43,231 nucleotides of DNA, from contig CAYUVF010000037.1 of NCBI GenBank assembly GCA_964448045.1, positions 1 through 43,231 on the forward strand. The letters run 5' to 3'. The position numbers and the translations under genes were made by a program. The first letter of the stretch is position 1. Every line of letters starts with the position of its first letter. Under the pieces are notes generated by a model. That model worked only from the letters and a program-made list of their open reading frames with translations, made no database searches and was not told where the DNA came from. Below are positions 1 to 8,343 of this stretch, piece after piece. Source of the DNA: CAYUVF01 sp964448045. GTDB lineage: Bacteria > Bacteroidota > Rhodothermia > Rhodothermales > Salinibacteraceae.

Positions 1-1545
1 ATGATCCCCGAGGCGGCCTATGCCATGCTGGCCTGCGCGCGCATCGGGGCGGTGCACTCGGTCGTCTTCGCCGGGTTCTCGCCCGACTCCTTGGCCGACC
101 GCATCATCGACTGCGAATCCCACTATCTGATCACGGCGGATGAGGGGCGCCGGGCGGGCAAACGGGTGCCGCTCAAGAAAAATGCCGACAAGGCGATGGA
201 GCAGTGCCCCGACGTAGACCATGTGCTCGTGGTCCAGAACACGGGCGGTGACATCGACTGGCATAACAGCCGCGACTTCTGGTATCACGAGGAGATTAAG
301 ACGGTCGATGACCACTGCGAACCGGCCCGCATGGACGCCGAGGATCCGCTCTTCATTCTCTACACCTCGGGGTCAACCGGCAAGCCGAAGGGCGTCCTCC
401 ACACCACGGGCGGCTACCTGGTCTACACGAGCCTGTCGCACCAGTATGTGTTCGATTATCACGCCGGCAACCCCGACAAAGGGGAGAAGCCGGATGTCTT
501 CTGGTGCACAGCGGATGTGGGCTGGATTACGGGACACAGCTACATCGTGTATGGGCCGCTCATCAACGGTGCCACGCAGGTCTTCTTCGAAGGCACGCCC
601 ACCTATCCCGATGCCTCGCGGCTCTGGCAGGTGGTCGACAATCACGAAGTTACCCAGTTTTACACGGCGCCTACGGCCATCCGTGCGCTCATGCGTGAGG
701 GCGATGAGTACATCGAAGGGACCAGCCGCGATTCGCTGCGGCTGCTGGGTACCGTCGGCGAGCCCATCAATCCGGAGGCGTGGCGCTGGTACTACAACAA
801 AATCGGCAAAGGCAACTGCCCGATCATCGACACGTGGTGGCAGACGGAGACGGGCGGCGTCATGCTGACGGGCCTGCCCGGCGCCGTACCGCAAAAGCCG
901 GGCTCGGCTGCGAAGCCGTTCTTCGGCATCGAGCCGCAGGTGGTGGATGCCGCCGGAAACGTGCAGGAAGGAGCCTGTGAGGGCGTGCTCGTCATCAACG
1001 ATTCGTGGCCCGGCCAGATGCGCACGGTCTATAGAAACCACGACCGGTTCGAGAGCACCTATTTCTCGCAGTACCCGAATAAGTATTTTTCGGGCGACGG
1101 ATGCCGCCGGGACGATGACGGCTACTACTGGATTACCGGTCGCGTCGACGACGTGCTCAACGTCAGCGGCCATCGCATCGGCACGGCGGAGTTGGAGAGT
1201 GCGCTCGTGGAACACGAATCCGTGGCAGAGGCCGCCGTGGTCGGCTATCCGCACGAGGTAAAAGGGCAGGGCATCTTTGCCTATGTGACGTTGATCAGTG
1301 GGATCGAGCCGGGTGAAGAGCTGAAGCGCGAGCTCATTCAGTACGTCGGCGAGCACGTTGGCCCCATCGCGAAGCCGGATGAGCTGCTTTTTACGCCGTC
1401 GTTGCCCAAGACGCGCTCCGGCAAGATCATGCGCCGGATCGTCCGCAAGATTGCCGCGGGCGAGTACGACGACCTTGGCGATACGAGCACGCTGGCCGAT
1501 CCGGGCGTGGTGAACCAGCTGATCGATGAGCGGAAGAAGATCTAA
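1..1545 (+). CDS. acs: Acetyl-CoA synthetase, 5'-truncated by window edge
   Basis: AMP-forming acetate:CoA ligase, which activates acetate to acetyl-CoA through acetyl-AMP in the cytoplasm. The 514 visible residues match the family collinearly from the segment rich in Ala, Met and Leu (MIPEAAYAMLACARIGAVHS) to the C-terminus. The ATP-binding loop YTSGSTGKPKG lies near residues 121-131, DTWWQTETGG near 277-286, the hinge region SGDGCRRDDDGYYWITGRVDD near 367, and the C-terminal PKTRSGKIMRR carries the lysine that is acetylated in Acs regulation. Full-length Acs is about 650 residues, so roughly 135 N-terminal residues lie upstream of the window and the ATG at position 1 is internal. The gene sits next to a porin and an acetate-type symporter, which fits acetate assimilation. 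The family call is very secure. Confidence 0.97.
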   Translation: MIPEAAYAMLACARIGAVHSVVFAGFSPDSLADRIIDCESHYLITADEGRRAGKRVPLKKNADKAMEQCPDVDHVLVVQNTGGDIDWHNSRDFWYHEEIKTVDDHCEPARMDAEDPLFILYTSGSTGKPKGVLHTTGGYLVYTSLSHQYVFDYHAGNPDKGEKPDVFWCTADVGWITGHSYIVYGPLINGATQVFFEGTPTYPDASRLWQVVDNHEVTQFYTAPTAIRALMREGDEYIEGTSRDSLRLLGTVGEPINPEAWRWYYNKIGKGNCPIIDTWWQTETGGVMLTGLPGAVPQKPGSAAKPFFGIEPQVVDAAGNVQEGACEGVLVINDSWPGQMRTVYRNHDRFESTYFSQYPNKYFSGDGCRRDDDGYYWITGRVDDVLNVSGHRIGTAELESALVEHESVAEAAVVGYPHEVKGQGIFAYVTLISGIEPGEELKRELIQYVGEHVGPIAKPDELLFTPSLPKTRSGKIMRRIVRKIAAGEYDDLGDTSTLADPGVVNQLIDERKKI

Positions 1546-1586
1546 TACCGTTTCCCCGGCGCCTGGTGCAGAAAGGCCTAAAATAA

Positions 1587-1634
1587 ATAGGACGCTCAGC
1601 CTGACGATTAGCGCTCGACGGCTGAACGTCCTAT
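1587..1634. repeat. 14-bp inverted repeat between acs and porin
   Basis: Arms at 1587-1600 and 1621-1634 pair over 14 bp with one mismatch around a 20-nt loop. On the minus strand the stem is followed by an A/T-rich run (TTTATTTTA), so it looks like a factor-independent terminator in that direction. On the plus strand no T tract follows, so it may instead be an mRNA structure at the end of acs or in the leader of the porin gene. No gene lies in the 196-bp gap. Confidence 0.6.
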
Positions 1635-1741
1635 CTCAGAGGCTCCGTCTATTGCGCGGCCCTCCGTAGGGGGACGCGGCCGCGCATCGGATGCGGAGCA
1701 GCAGTGCACATTACCCACTCATTGAACTTGGGAGGTGCAAT

Positions 1742-2944
1742 ATGCAACTGGATCCATACCATACGCTCCTTCGAAATACCTGTTTCGCCGTCCTGCTGAT
1801 GATGCTGGCCGGCCCGAGGCCGGCGACTGCGCAGGATTTCGATCTGAGCGGATTCGTCAAATCCGAGTATCTGTACGACACGCGCCAGGTCGTCGCGGCG
1901 CGCGATGGGGAGTTTCACCTCTTTCCTCAGCCGGAGACCGACGATAGCGACACCGACAACTTCGGCTCCTTTGCGTTTTTCTCGCGGATGCGCCTATCCA
2001 TCACCGGCCTCCCGGATGCGCTCGGCGCCGAGGTTGAGGGCTATTTTGAAACCGACTTCTTCGGCCCGACAAACGACGAAGTAAGCACGTTTCGTCTCCG
2101 CCGGGCCTTTGCGAAGATGACGTGGGACGACCGCGAAGTGCTCTTCGGCCAGGAGTGGTCCCCGCTCTTCACGCTGGCCAGCTTCCCACGAACCGTTGCG
2201 ACCACGACGGGCGCTCCGTTTCAGCCCTTTGCCCGCCAGCCGCAAGTGCGCCTCACCCTGAAGCCGGGCAACCTGCGCTTTATTGGCGTGGCAGCGTGGC
2301 AGATCGATGCGTTCACGGACATCCCGTTCAATGGCGTCGGCGGTATTCAGCAGCAGCAACGATCGGGGGTGCCGGCGTTTCACGGGCACGTCCAGTACGC
2401 TAGCGCAGACGGAGGCGTTGTCGGGGCGGGTGCCTACTTTAAAGCGCTGCGCCCCATCATCAGTGAAGATCGCTTTACGGCGGGCGCAGTGCAAGGTTAT
2501 GCAACGCTCATCACCTCAGCGGCGGACCTTCGTGCGAAGGCGACCTTCGGCAGCGATCTGACCGATCACCTGATGACGGGCGGATACGTCTACAATCCCG
2601 TCGAGCGTGAATTCTACCCGCTCGATCTCTTTTCGGGATGGCTCGACATCAATGGGAAGGGGACGGTCGCGCCGGGGATTTTTGCCGCCTATCTGGTCAA
2701 TCTCGGTAGTGCCGATGAGGTGGGATCGGGCGTGCAGGCGGCCGCCCGGGCGCCCAACATCGACACCCTGTGGCGGCTGGCCCCGCGGCTGGCTCTCAAC
2801 TATGGGGCGTTGCGCTTCGCGCTCGAATTGGAGGCCACTGGCGCTACCTACGCGGCCGGATTCGATGAGAACTATGCCCCCGATGGCGACACCGATTCGG
2901 TCACCAACATCCGTGGCAACATGTCGGTGTTCCTGTTTTTCTGA
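1742..2944 (+). CDS. Outer-membrane porin-like beta-barrel protein
   Basis: Predicted outer-membrane channel of 400 residues. The start at 1742 is chosen because GGGAGGTG lies just upstream and a signal peptide follows (hydrophobic core CFAVLLMMLAG, cleavage after PATA). An in-frame ATG at 1691 would add 17 residues that do not look like a signal peptide. The mature part alternates polar and hydrophobic residues as amphipathic strands do. It is rich in Gly, Asp and aromatics and ends in a phenylalanine-rich strand (SVFLFF), the usual BAM recognition end. The pattern FSRMRLSITG...FETDFFG...LRRAFAKMTW...LFGQEWSPLF resembles DcaP-like and other carbohydrate or carboxylate porins. The neighbouring acs and symporter genes suggest small organic acids such as acetate as substrates. 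That substrate is an inference. Confidence 0.8.
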   Translation: MQLDPYHTLLRNTCFAVLLMMLAGPRPATAQDFDLSGFVKSEYLYDTRQVVAARDGEFHLFPQPETDDSDTDNFGSFAFFSRMRLSITGLPDALGAEVEGYFETDFFGPTNDEVSTFRLRRAFAKMTWDDREVLFGQEWSPLFTLASFPRTVATTTGAPFQPFARQPQVRLTLKPGNLRFIGVAAWQIDAFTDIPFNGVGGIQQQQRSGVPAFHGHVQYASADGGVVGAGAYFKALRPIISEDRFTAGAVQGYATLITSAADLRAKATFGSDLTDHLMTGGYVYNPVEREFYPLDLFSGWLDINGKGTVAPGIFAAYLVNLGSADEVGSGVQAAARAPNIDTLWRLAPRLALNYGALRFALELEATGATYAAGFDENYAPDGDTDSVTNIRGNMSVFLFF

Positions 2945-2998
2945 GCCGGTAATCGACTGATTCCCCATACCATCACTCGAACGAAACCAACCTTGACC

Positions 2999-3295
2999 AT
3001 GGCTGCCCAACCTAACATTGACCGCGAAACCTACTGGCGGACGCAGATGCGCCGCACCATGATCTTGCTCACCGTCTGGTTCATTGCCGGCTACGTGATG
3101 AGCATCTTCCTCGCCGAACCGCTAAATGCCATTAACTTCGGTGGGATTCCCTTTGGCTTTTGGATGGCCCAGCAGGGGAGCATCTTCGTCTTCGTCAGCC
3201 TCGTGCTCATCTACGTGCTCGCTACCCAGCAGCTCGATCGCGAAGCAGGCGTCGAGGAGGGAGAAAGCACGTCGCCTCCTCCCGCAGCCCACTGA
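2999..3295 (+). CDS. DUF4212 small subunit of sodium:solute symporter
   Basis: Membrane protein of 98 residues matching the DUF4212 family, known as the putative solute:sodium symporter small subunit. It has an N-terminal YWRTQMRRTMILLTVWF segment leading into a first membrane helix (about 20-40). A conserved loop containing NFGGIPFGFWMAQQGS (about 48-63) leads into a second helix, and the tail is acidic. In this family the small subunit is encoded next to a VC_2705-type symporter, and that is the case here (54 bp to the next gene). The ATG at 2999 is used. A TTG two codons earlier is possible but less likely. Confidence 0.9.
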   Translation: MAAQPNIDRETYWRTQMRRTMILLTVWFIAGYVMSIFLAEPLNAINFGGIPFGFWMAQQGSIFVFVSLVLIYVLATQQLDREAGVEEGESTSPPPAAH

Positions 3296-3348
3296 GGCCG
3301 CGCCGCACATCACACATGGCATCTACGATCTAAACGAGAGCACACATT

Positions 3349-5034
3349 ATGGGCATCTTAGGGTGGACGCTGGTCTGGGTTGGCATTACCTTCTCGATTT
3401 ACATCGGCATCGCGGTGTGGAGTCGCGTGTCAGACACCGCCGGATTCTACGTGGCCGGGCAGGGCATTCCCGCCCTGGCTAATGGCATGGCCGTGGGGGC
3501 CGATTGGATGAGCGCGGCCAGTTTCATTTCGATGGCAGGGCTCGTGTCCTTCATGGGCTTCGACGGCTCGGTCTATCTGATGGGCTGGACGGGCGGCTAC
3601 GTGTTGCTGGCGCTGCTCTTGGCGCCGTATCTGCGTAAGTTTGGCGAGTACACCGTGCCGGATTTTGTCGCGAAGCGCTACTACTCGAGGACGGCACGCG
3701 TGGTCGCGGCCGTGGCAGCGATCTTTGTCTCTTTCACCTACGTCGCCGGGCAGATGCGCGGCGTAGGCGTCGTCTTTAGCCGGTTTCTGGAGGTTTCGGT
3801 GACGTGGGGCGTCGTCCTCGGGATGGCGATCGTGGCACTCTACGCCGTCCTCGGCGGGATGAAAGGCGTCACCTGGACGCAGGTGGCCCAGTATTGCGTG
3901 TTGATTGTGGCCTATCTGATTCCCGCCGTGGCGATTGCTTACACGCTCACCGGCAACCCTATCCCGCACATTGCGATCGGCGACGTCTTGCCCCGGCTCG
4001 ATGGCTTGCAGCAAGAGCTGGGCCTGGGGGCCTACAGCGGTCCCTTCAGTAATCTAAGTATGCTTAATGTCTTCTGTATCACGGTGGTGCTTATGACGGG
4101 CACCGCTGGCTTGCCGCATGTCATCGTGCGATTTTACACCGTAAAAGACGTGCGCAGCGCTCGGTGGTCAGCGTTCTGGGCGCTGCTGTTCATCGGGATT
4201 CTCTACACCGTGGCGCCGGCCGTGGCCATGTTCTCGCGGCTGGAGATCCTTCGCTCGTTCAGCGAACTGGGGGCCATGGGCATGCAGGATCTGAGCTGGA
4301 TCCAAAACTGGGCGGCAACGGGGCTCATCCGCACCGGCGAGTGGTCGGCGGGCATGTCGCCCGAAGCGCTGCTCGATACCATCGACCGCGATATCATTGT
4401 GCTGGCCACGCCCGAACTGGCGAACCTCTCGAACTGGGTCGTGGGGCTCGTCGCAGCCGGCGGACTCGCCGCGGCGCTGTCCACCGCATCCGGCCTGATG
4501 ATCGTGATCAGCTCGTCGCTGGCGCACGATATCTACGGCGAAATCATCAACCCGGCGGCATCGGACAAGAAGCGGCTGTTCGTCGGACGGCTGGCGATTT
4601 TTGCGGGTATCATCGTGGCCGGGCTGGCTGGCATCTTCCCGCCGGGCTTTGTGGCGGAGGTGGTGGCGTTCGCGTTCGGCCTGGCTGCCGCCAGCTTCTT
4701 CCCGATTCTGGTACTCGGTGTTTTCTGGAAGCGATGCAACCGGCAGGGCGCCGTCTGGGGCATGGTCGTGGGGCTCGCATTCACGTTCTTCATGATCGTG
4801 CTGATGCGGGCGCACGTCGTCGCGCCGTGGGCCTTCGCCGATCCCATCGTCAGCAATTTCCTGGGCATCAACGCACAGGGTATCGGTATCGTGGGGATGA
4901 TCCTGAACTTTGTGGTGACCTACACCGTGACTAAGGCGACGGCCGCGCCGCCACAAGAGGTGCAGGACATCGTAGAGCAGATCCGGTACCCGCGCGAACT
5001 GACCGCCGAAGAGCTGCGCGAAGCCACGGCGTAG
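3349..5034 (+). CDS. Sodium:solute symporter, acetate (ActP/VC_2705) type
   Basis: Inner-membrane sodium-coupled transporter of 561 residues with about 13 predicted helices. Family hallmarks are the N-terminal FYVAGQGIPALANGMAVGADWMSAASFISMAG (about 28-60), TAGLPHVIVRFYTVKDVRSAR near 247-267, and the long loop that VC_2705-type members carry between helices (about 300-360). The substrate of this branch is usually predicted to be acetate or another monocarboxylate. The adjacent acs and DUF4212 genes support acetate. The C-terminal tail is cytoplasmic and acidic. It is probably cotranscribed with the small subunit. Confidence 0.9.
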   Translation: MGILGWTLVWVGITFSIYIGIAVWSRVSDTAGFYVAGQGIPALANGMAVGADWMSAASFISMAGLVSFMGFDGSVYLMGWTGGYVLLALLLAPYLRKFGEYTVPDFVAKRYYSRTARVVAAVAAIFVSFTYVAGQMRGVGVVFSRFLEVSVTWGVVLGMAIVALYAVLGGMKGVTWTQVAQYCVLIVAYLIPAVAIAYTLTGNPIPHIAIGDVLPRLDGLQQELGLGAYSGPFSNLSMLNVFCITVVLMTGTAGLPHVIVRFYTVKDVRSARWSAFWALLFIGILYTVAPAVAMFSRLEILRSFSELGAMGMQDLSWIQNWAATGLIRTGEWSAGMSPEALLDTIDRDIIVLATPELANLSNWVVGLVAAGGLAAALSTASGLMIVISSSLAHDIYGEIINPAASDKKRLFVGRLAIFAGIIVAGLAGIFPPGFVAEVVAFAFGLAAASFFPILVLGVFWKRCNRQGAVWGMVVGLAFTFFMIVLMRAHVVAPWAFADPIVSNFLGINAQGIGIVGMILNFVVTYTVTKATAAPPQEVQDIVEQIRYPRELTAEELREATA

Positions 5035-5119
5035 CGCCGTTCGTGAATCCGCTCCTGCCGCCGGATCGGTCGAGTCCGGTCCAGCGGCGCGGCGCTTCCC
5101 TTCCCAATATCAGATTAGC

Positions 5120-6355
5120 ATGGCTGGCCTCAGCACGCGTGGATGTCTCAAACACCTGCTGATTGCGGCGGGGCTGTTCCTGGGCGTCGTCGCAGTCGCC
5201 ATGGTTCAGCAGTGGGACACCGTCACGCTCATGGTGGACAACATGACCGCGATGGGGGAGGGCGGTACGGTGGCGCAAGACATCCGCTATCCAGAGGACG
5301 TGCTCGATTACATCGCCGACCACCCGGGCAGCGTGTCGCTCGTGGCGTTCGACGTCGGTGCGCCGGAGGAGGGGATTTACTTTCAGGCCGATCGGTCCCG
5401 TGCGCTGGCGAGCGTGCCCCGCTTGATGCTGCTGGCCGAGTACGCCCGGCGCGTGGAGTGGGGCCAGTGGGATCCCGACGCGCGGGTGCGGCTCGACTCG
5501 ATCGCCGCCTGCGCGCTGCCAGGGGCGGGAGGGCGCCAGCATCGACGAGCCGTGGCCGCGCTGGACGAGGCCGGGCGCATCGGGGCGGACAGCACGATTA
5601 CGCTGGAATCCGTCGCGCATGCGGCGGTCCGCCACAACGACGATGCCGCCACCGATTGGCTGATCGACCGGATGGGCCGTCGCGCAGTCGAAACGATCCC
5701 GGAGTGGACGGGCCTCGTCGATAGCGATCCGCCGCTTCCCAGCAGTGGGGTCTACCTCAGTTGGAGCCATCATGCCGACACGACCGCGACCGAAGCGCGT
5801 CTCGAGCACTACCGCGCGACGACCGATTCAGCGTATGCCGATCAAGTGTACGCGTTGGCGCATCGGCTCCGGCATGACGCGGGGTTTCGCCAGCGCGAAC
5901 GGGAGCGTCGCACGCAGCGCGGGTCGCAGTTAAGCCTCCGGCAGCAGCGGCGCTTCGCCCAGGCGACGCATCCGCGTGGGGCCGCCTCCGCGTATGCCCG
6001 GCTGATGGCCCGTATCGCTGTCAATTCATCCGGAGCGTACCAGCGCATGCGCCCGTTTGTGGAGCGGCCCATCACGAGTGACTCGGCGGAGGTGTCGATC
6101 ACCGCGGTGGGGTCGAAGGGGGGAGCAACGCCGGGCATTATCAGCTTTGTCGGGTATGCTACCCGCCAGAACGCGCCGCCCCGTGTGATGGCGCTGTTCA
6201 TGGACGACGTGCCCATCGGCGTGTTTTACCATCTGCTCCAGACGGGTCTCGACAAGGGATTTCAGTTGCGATTGCTGGGCGATGATGCCTTCTTTAAAGA
6301 CGTGCGGCAGCGCTTCCGTGCTTCGCGCCGCACCGCCAGTGCCGGGATCCGCTAA
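5120..6355 (+). CDS. Class A beta-lactamase-fold serine hydrolase, altered motifs
   Basis: Membrane-anchored or exported protein of 411 residues. An N-terminal hydrophobic segment (about 11-30) is followed by a domain with the order of class A beta-lactamase-like (beta-lactamase2) proteins. The three catalytic motifs can be located, but each is changed. SxxK appears as S98-V-P-R101, SDN as N173-D-D, and KTG as K333-G-G. An insertion rich in Arg and Gln (about 250-290) separates the last two motifs. The nucleophile serine is present, but the general-base lysine is an arginine. Classical beta-lactamase or D,D-peptidase activity is therefore doubtful. It lies directly upstream of the PHA genes, but no functional link is shown. 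Confidence 0.7.
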   Translation: MAGLSTRGCLKHLLIAAGLFLGVVAVAMVQQWDTVTLMVDNMTAMGEGGTVAQDIRYPEDVLDYIADHPGSVSLVAFDVGAPEEGIYFQADRSRALASVPRLMLLAEYARRVEWGQWDPDARVRLDSIAACALPGAGGRQHRRAVAALDEAGRIGADSTITLESVAHAAVRHNDDAATDWLIDRMGRRAVETIPEWTGLVDSDPPLPSSGVYLSWSHHADTTATEARLEHYRATTDSAYADQVYALAHRLRHDAGFRQRERERRTQRGSQLSLRQQRRFAQATHPRGAASAYARLMARIAVNSSGAYQRMRPFVERPITSDSAEVSITAVGSKGGATPGIISFVGYATRQNAPPRVMALFMDDVPIGVFYHLLQTGLDKGFQLRLLGDDAFFKDVRQRFRASRRTASAGIR

Positions 6356-6390
6356 TTGACACCGCGGCGCGTCCAGACGAGTCGAATTCA

Positions 6391-6421
6391 TGACAATGTT
6401 TGTATCATTTGTAACTTGTCA
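6391..6421. promoter_or_regulatory. A/T-rich inverted repeat upstream of PHA cluster
   Basis: TGACAA at 6391-6396 and TTGTCA at 6416-6421 form a 6-bp inverted repeat separated by 19 nt. It lies in a short A/T-rich island within otherwise GC-rich DNA, 32 bp before the first gene of the PHA cluster. The spacing suits an operator. A weak promoter-like TAAATTTC follows at 6425-6432. Operator function is inferred only from position and symmetry. Confidence 0.35.
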
Positions 6422-6452
6422 AACGTAAATTTCATCGCGGAGGATAGTTATC

Positions 6453-6944
6453 ATGAACGGCATCAAGGAGACCCAACAGATGATGAAGAAGATGATGGAG
6501 TCGTGGTCGGAGACCCAGCAGAAGATGATCGACCAGTGGATGGAGATGATCGAAGAGCAGGGCACCCAGCAGCAGGCAAACGTGTGGCGGCAGACGCTCT
6601 CGGTGTGGGAGGCCTCCGTCAAGCGCACGATGGAAGCACAGAACGCCACGCTCAACTCGTGGATCAGCCAGATGAAGGACATCGAGGGGATGCCCGAGGA
6701 GGCGACCGAGCATGTGGATGAAGGCCGCGCCATCATGCGGCAATGGACCGACACACAGACCAAGCTGTGGGAAAAGTGGTTCGAGACGATGCGCCAGATG
6801 GACCCGTCCCGGTACGAATCGGATTGGGACGACATGATGAAGCAATCGATGGCTGCCTGGCGGGATTACATGGACCAGATGCACACGATGACGGAGAACA
6901 TGGCGTCGATGGCCGGCGGCTTCGATTCTGATAACGACGAGTAG
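6453..6944 (+). CDS. Phasin-like PHA granule protein
   Basis: Small (163 residues), almost wholly alpha-helical protein, rich in Met, Trp, Gln and Glu, without cysteine or membrane segments. Repeated amphipathic blocks such as MMKKMMESWSETQQKMIDQW and TDTQTKLWEKWFETMRQM resemble phasins and the N-terminal part of PhaE. The tail is acidic. A good ribosome binding site (GGAGGA) lies just upstream, and phaE starts 11 bp downstream, so the two are surely cotranscribed. A role coating PHA granules or tuning the synthase is inferred from composition and neighbourhood. I do not recognise a named family. Confidence 0.7.
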   Translation: MNGIKETQQMMKKMMESWSETQQKMIDQWMEMIEEQGTQQQANVWRQTLSVWEASVKRTMEAQNATLNSWISQMKDIEGMPEEATEHVDEGRAIMRQWTDTQTKLWEKWFETMRQMDPSRYESDWDDMMKQSMAAWRDYMDQMHTMTENMASMAGGFDSDNDE

Positions 6945-6955
6945 ATCAACCCATT

Positions 6956-8302
6956 ATGCCCAACAACGGATCTCCTTTTTCAGGGCCGCAGGCGATGGCG
7001 TCCATGATGCAGGCAGCGATGAAAGCGCAGCGCCAGTGGATGCAGCAGATGCTGGGCGACCGGGATGCGGAGGCGCACATCCCGTCGATGATTGCCGATG
7101 CGGCGACCCAGTGGCAGGACGCCGTGCGCGAGGCCGCCGCGGTGGGGACGGGCGAGGCATCGCCTCTCCTGCAGCAGACGTTGGAGCGCATGACGGAAGG
7201 CCAGTCGATGCTGATGCGCGTCTTCCAGCTGGTGACGGACGCGTGGCAGGAGGCTGCCGAACGCGCCGGGGAGGACCAGGCCGTGGAGGACGCGATCGAG
7301 CAGTACGCCGAACGCGTCGACGAGCAACTGCGCTCGGCCAATCAGACTTGGCACCGCGCTGTGGAAAGCCAGCAGGCGATGTGGAAAAAATATGTCGATA
7401 CCCTGCAGGGGGTGGGCGGCGTCCCCGGAGGAATAGCCAGCGGGCTGAATTGGCCGCCCGATGACGACGGCGAGCCCGAGACGCCCGCTCAAGCGATGTT
7501 CGAGAGCATGTACCGCCTCTTCGAGATGGAAGCGCCCTCCGAGCGGCTGCTCGATGCGCCAGGCCTCGGTCTCTCGCGCGAGTTCAACGAAAAGGTGGCG
7601 CAGGGCTTCAAGGCGTTTCAGGCGTATCAGCGGGCATCGGTGCGGTATCGGACGGTCACGGCCGGCATCTGGCGGGATGCGGTCCAGCGCTTCCTTCGGA
7701 CTCTGGGCCGCCGCGTCAAGGACGGTGAGCCCGTCGAATCAATGCGCGAGCTGACGAAACTCTGGACGAACGTGGCCGACGAGACTTTCATCGAAGCGTT
7801 TCGGACTGATGAGTACATTGAGGCTCAGAACGATTTTTTGGAGGCCTCGCTGCGCCTGCGCAAGCGGCAGCGAAGCCTCACCGAAGAGGTGCAGGAGGCG
7901 CTCGATCAGCCGACGCGCTCGGAGATGGAAGAGGTCTATCAGTTGCTGCACCGGCTGCGTCAGGAAAACAAAGCGCTCAAGCGGGCGCTCAATGATCAGA
8001 TGCCTGATAAAAGCGCAGCGGCAGTGGAAGAGGTTGAAGCGTTGAAAGCCGAAATGCAAGCGATGGCAGATGAGCTGAAGCGCATCAAAGACGCAGTGCG
8101 GTCCACCGGCGCGACCGATGACTTTACCGCCATCACGGGCATTGGTGCGGCGCGGCAGGAGGAGCTGCACGAGGCCGGACTGCTCACGTACCGCCAGTTG
8201 GCTGACGCCGCCCCGGAGGATATTCGCAACGCGCTGGGCGCGGCCGTCAGTGCCGATCGCATCGCCAACTGGCAGCGGGCCGCCCGCGATCTCGCCGCGT
8301 AA
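6956..8302 (+). CDS. phaE: Class III PHA synthase subunit PhaE with C-terminal HhH
   Basis: Non-catalytic partner of PhaC in class III PHA synthase, 448 residues. The body is helical with the PhaE pattern of scattered Trp residues (WQDAVREAA, WQEAAERAG, WHRAVESQQAMWKKY). The family's typical C-terminal signature PTRSEMEEVYQLLHRLRQE (about 318-336) leads into a coiled coil (to about 380). Most PhaE proteins end soon after this. Here a further 61 residues (388-448) form a helix-hairpin-helix-like domain with AITGIGAARQEELHEAGL at its head, as in DNA-binding HhH domains. This is unusual and could tie the granule to DNA or to another partner. phaC follows after 41 bp. Confidence 0.9.
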   Translation: MPNNGSPFSGPQAMASMMQAAMKAQRQWMQQMLGDRDAEAHIPSMIADAATQWQDAVREAAAVGTGEASPLLQQTLERMTEGQSMLMRVFQLVTDAWQEAAERAGEDQAVEDAIEQYAERVDEQLRSANQTWHRAVESQQAMWKKYVDTLQGVGGVPGGIASGLNWPPDDDGEPETPAQAMFESMYRLFEMEAPSERLLDAPGLGLSREFNEKVAQGFKAFQAYQRASVRYRTVTAGIWRDAVQRFLRTLGRRVKDGEPVESMRELTKLWTNVADETFIEAFRTDEYIEAQNDFLEASLRLRKRQRSLTEEVQEALDQPTRSEMEEVYQLLHRLRQENKALKRALNDQMPDKSAAAVEEVEALKAEMQAMADELKRIKDAVRSTGATDDFTAITGIGAARQEELHEAGLLTYRQLADAAPEDIRNALGAAVSADRIANWQRAARDLAA

Positions 8303-8343
8303 CCGCCCGCTCGCCCGATTCATTATTTCAGCCCCCCTGTGTT

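Noticed and set aside
1587..1634. Terminator for acs on the plus strand
   Set aside because: The stem is strong but no T tract follows on the plus strand; only the minus direction has one. It is listed as an inverted repeat instead.
6356..6721. Open frame overlapping the start of the phasin-like gene
   Set aside because: It overlaps a better-supported gene with a good ribosome binding site and shows low-complexity acidic residues from frame shift.
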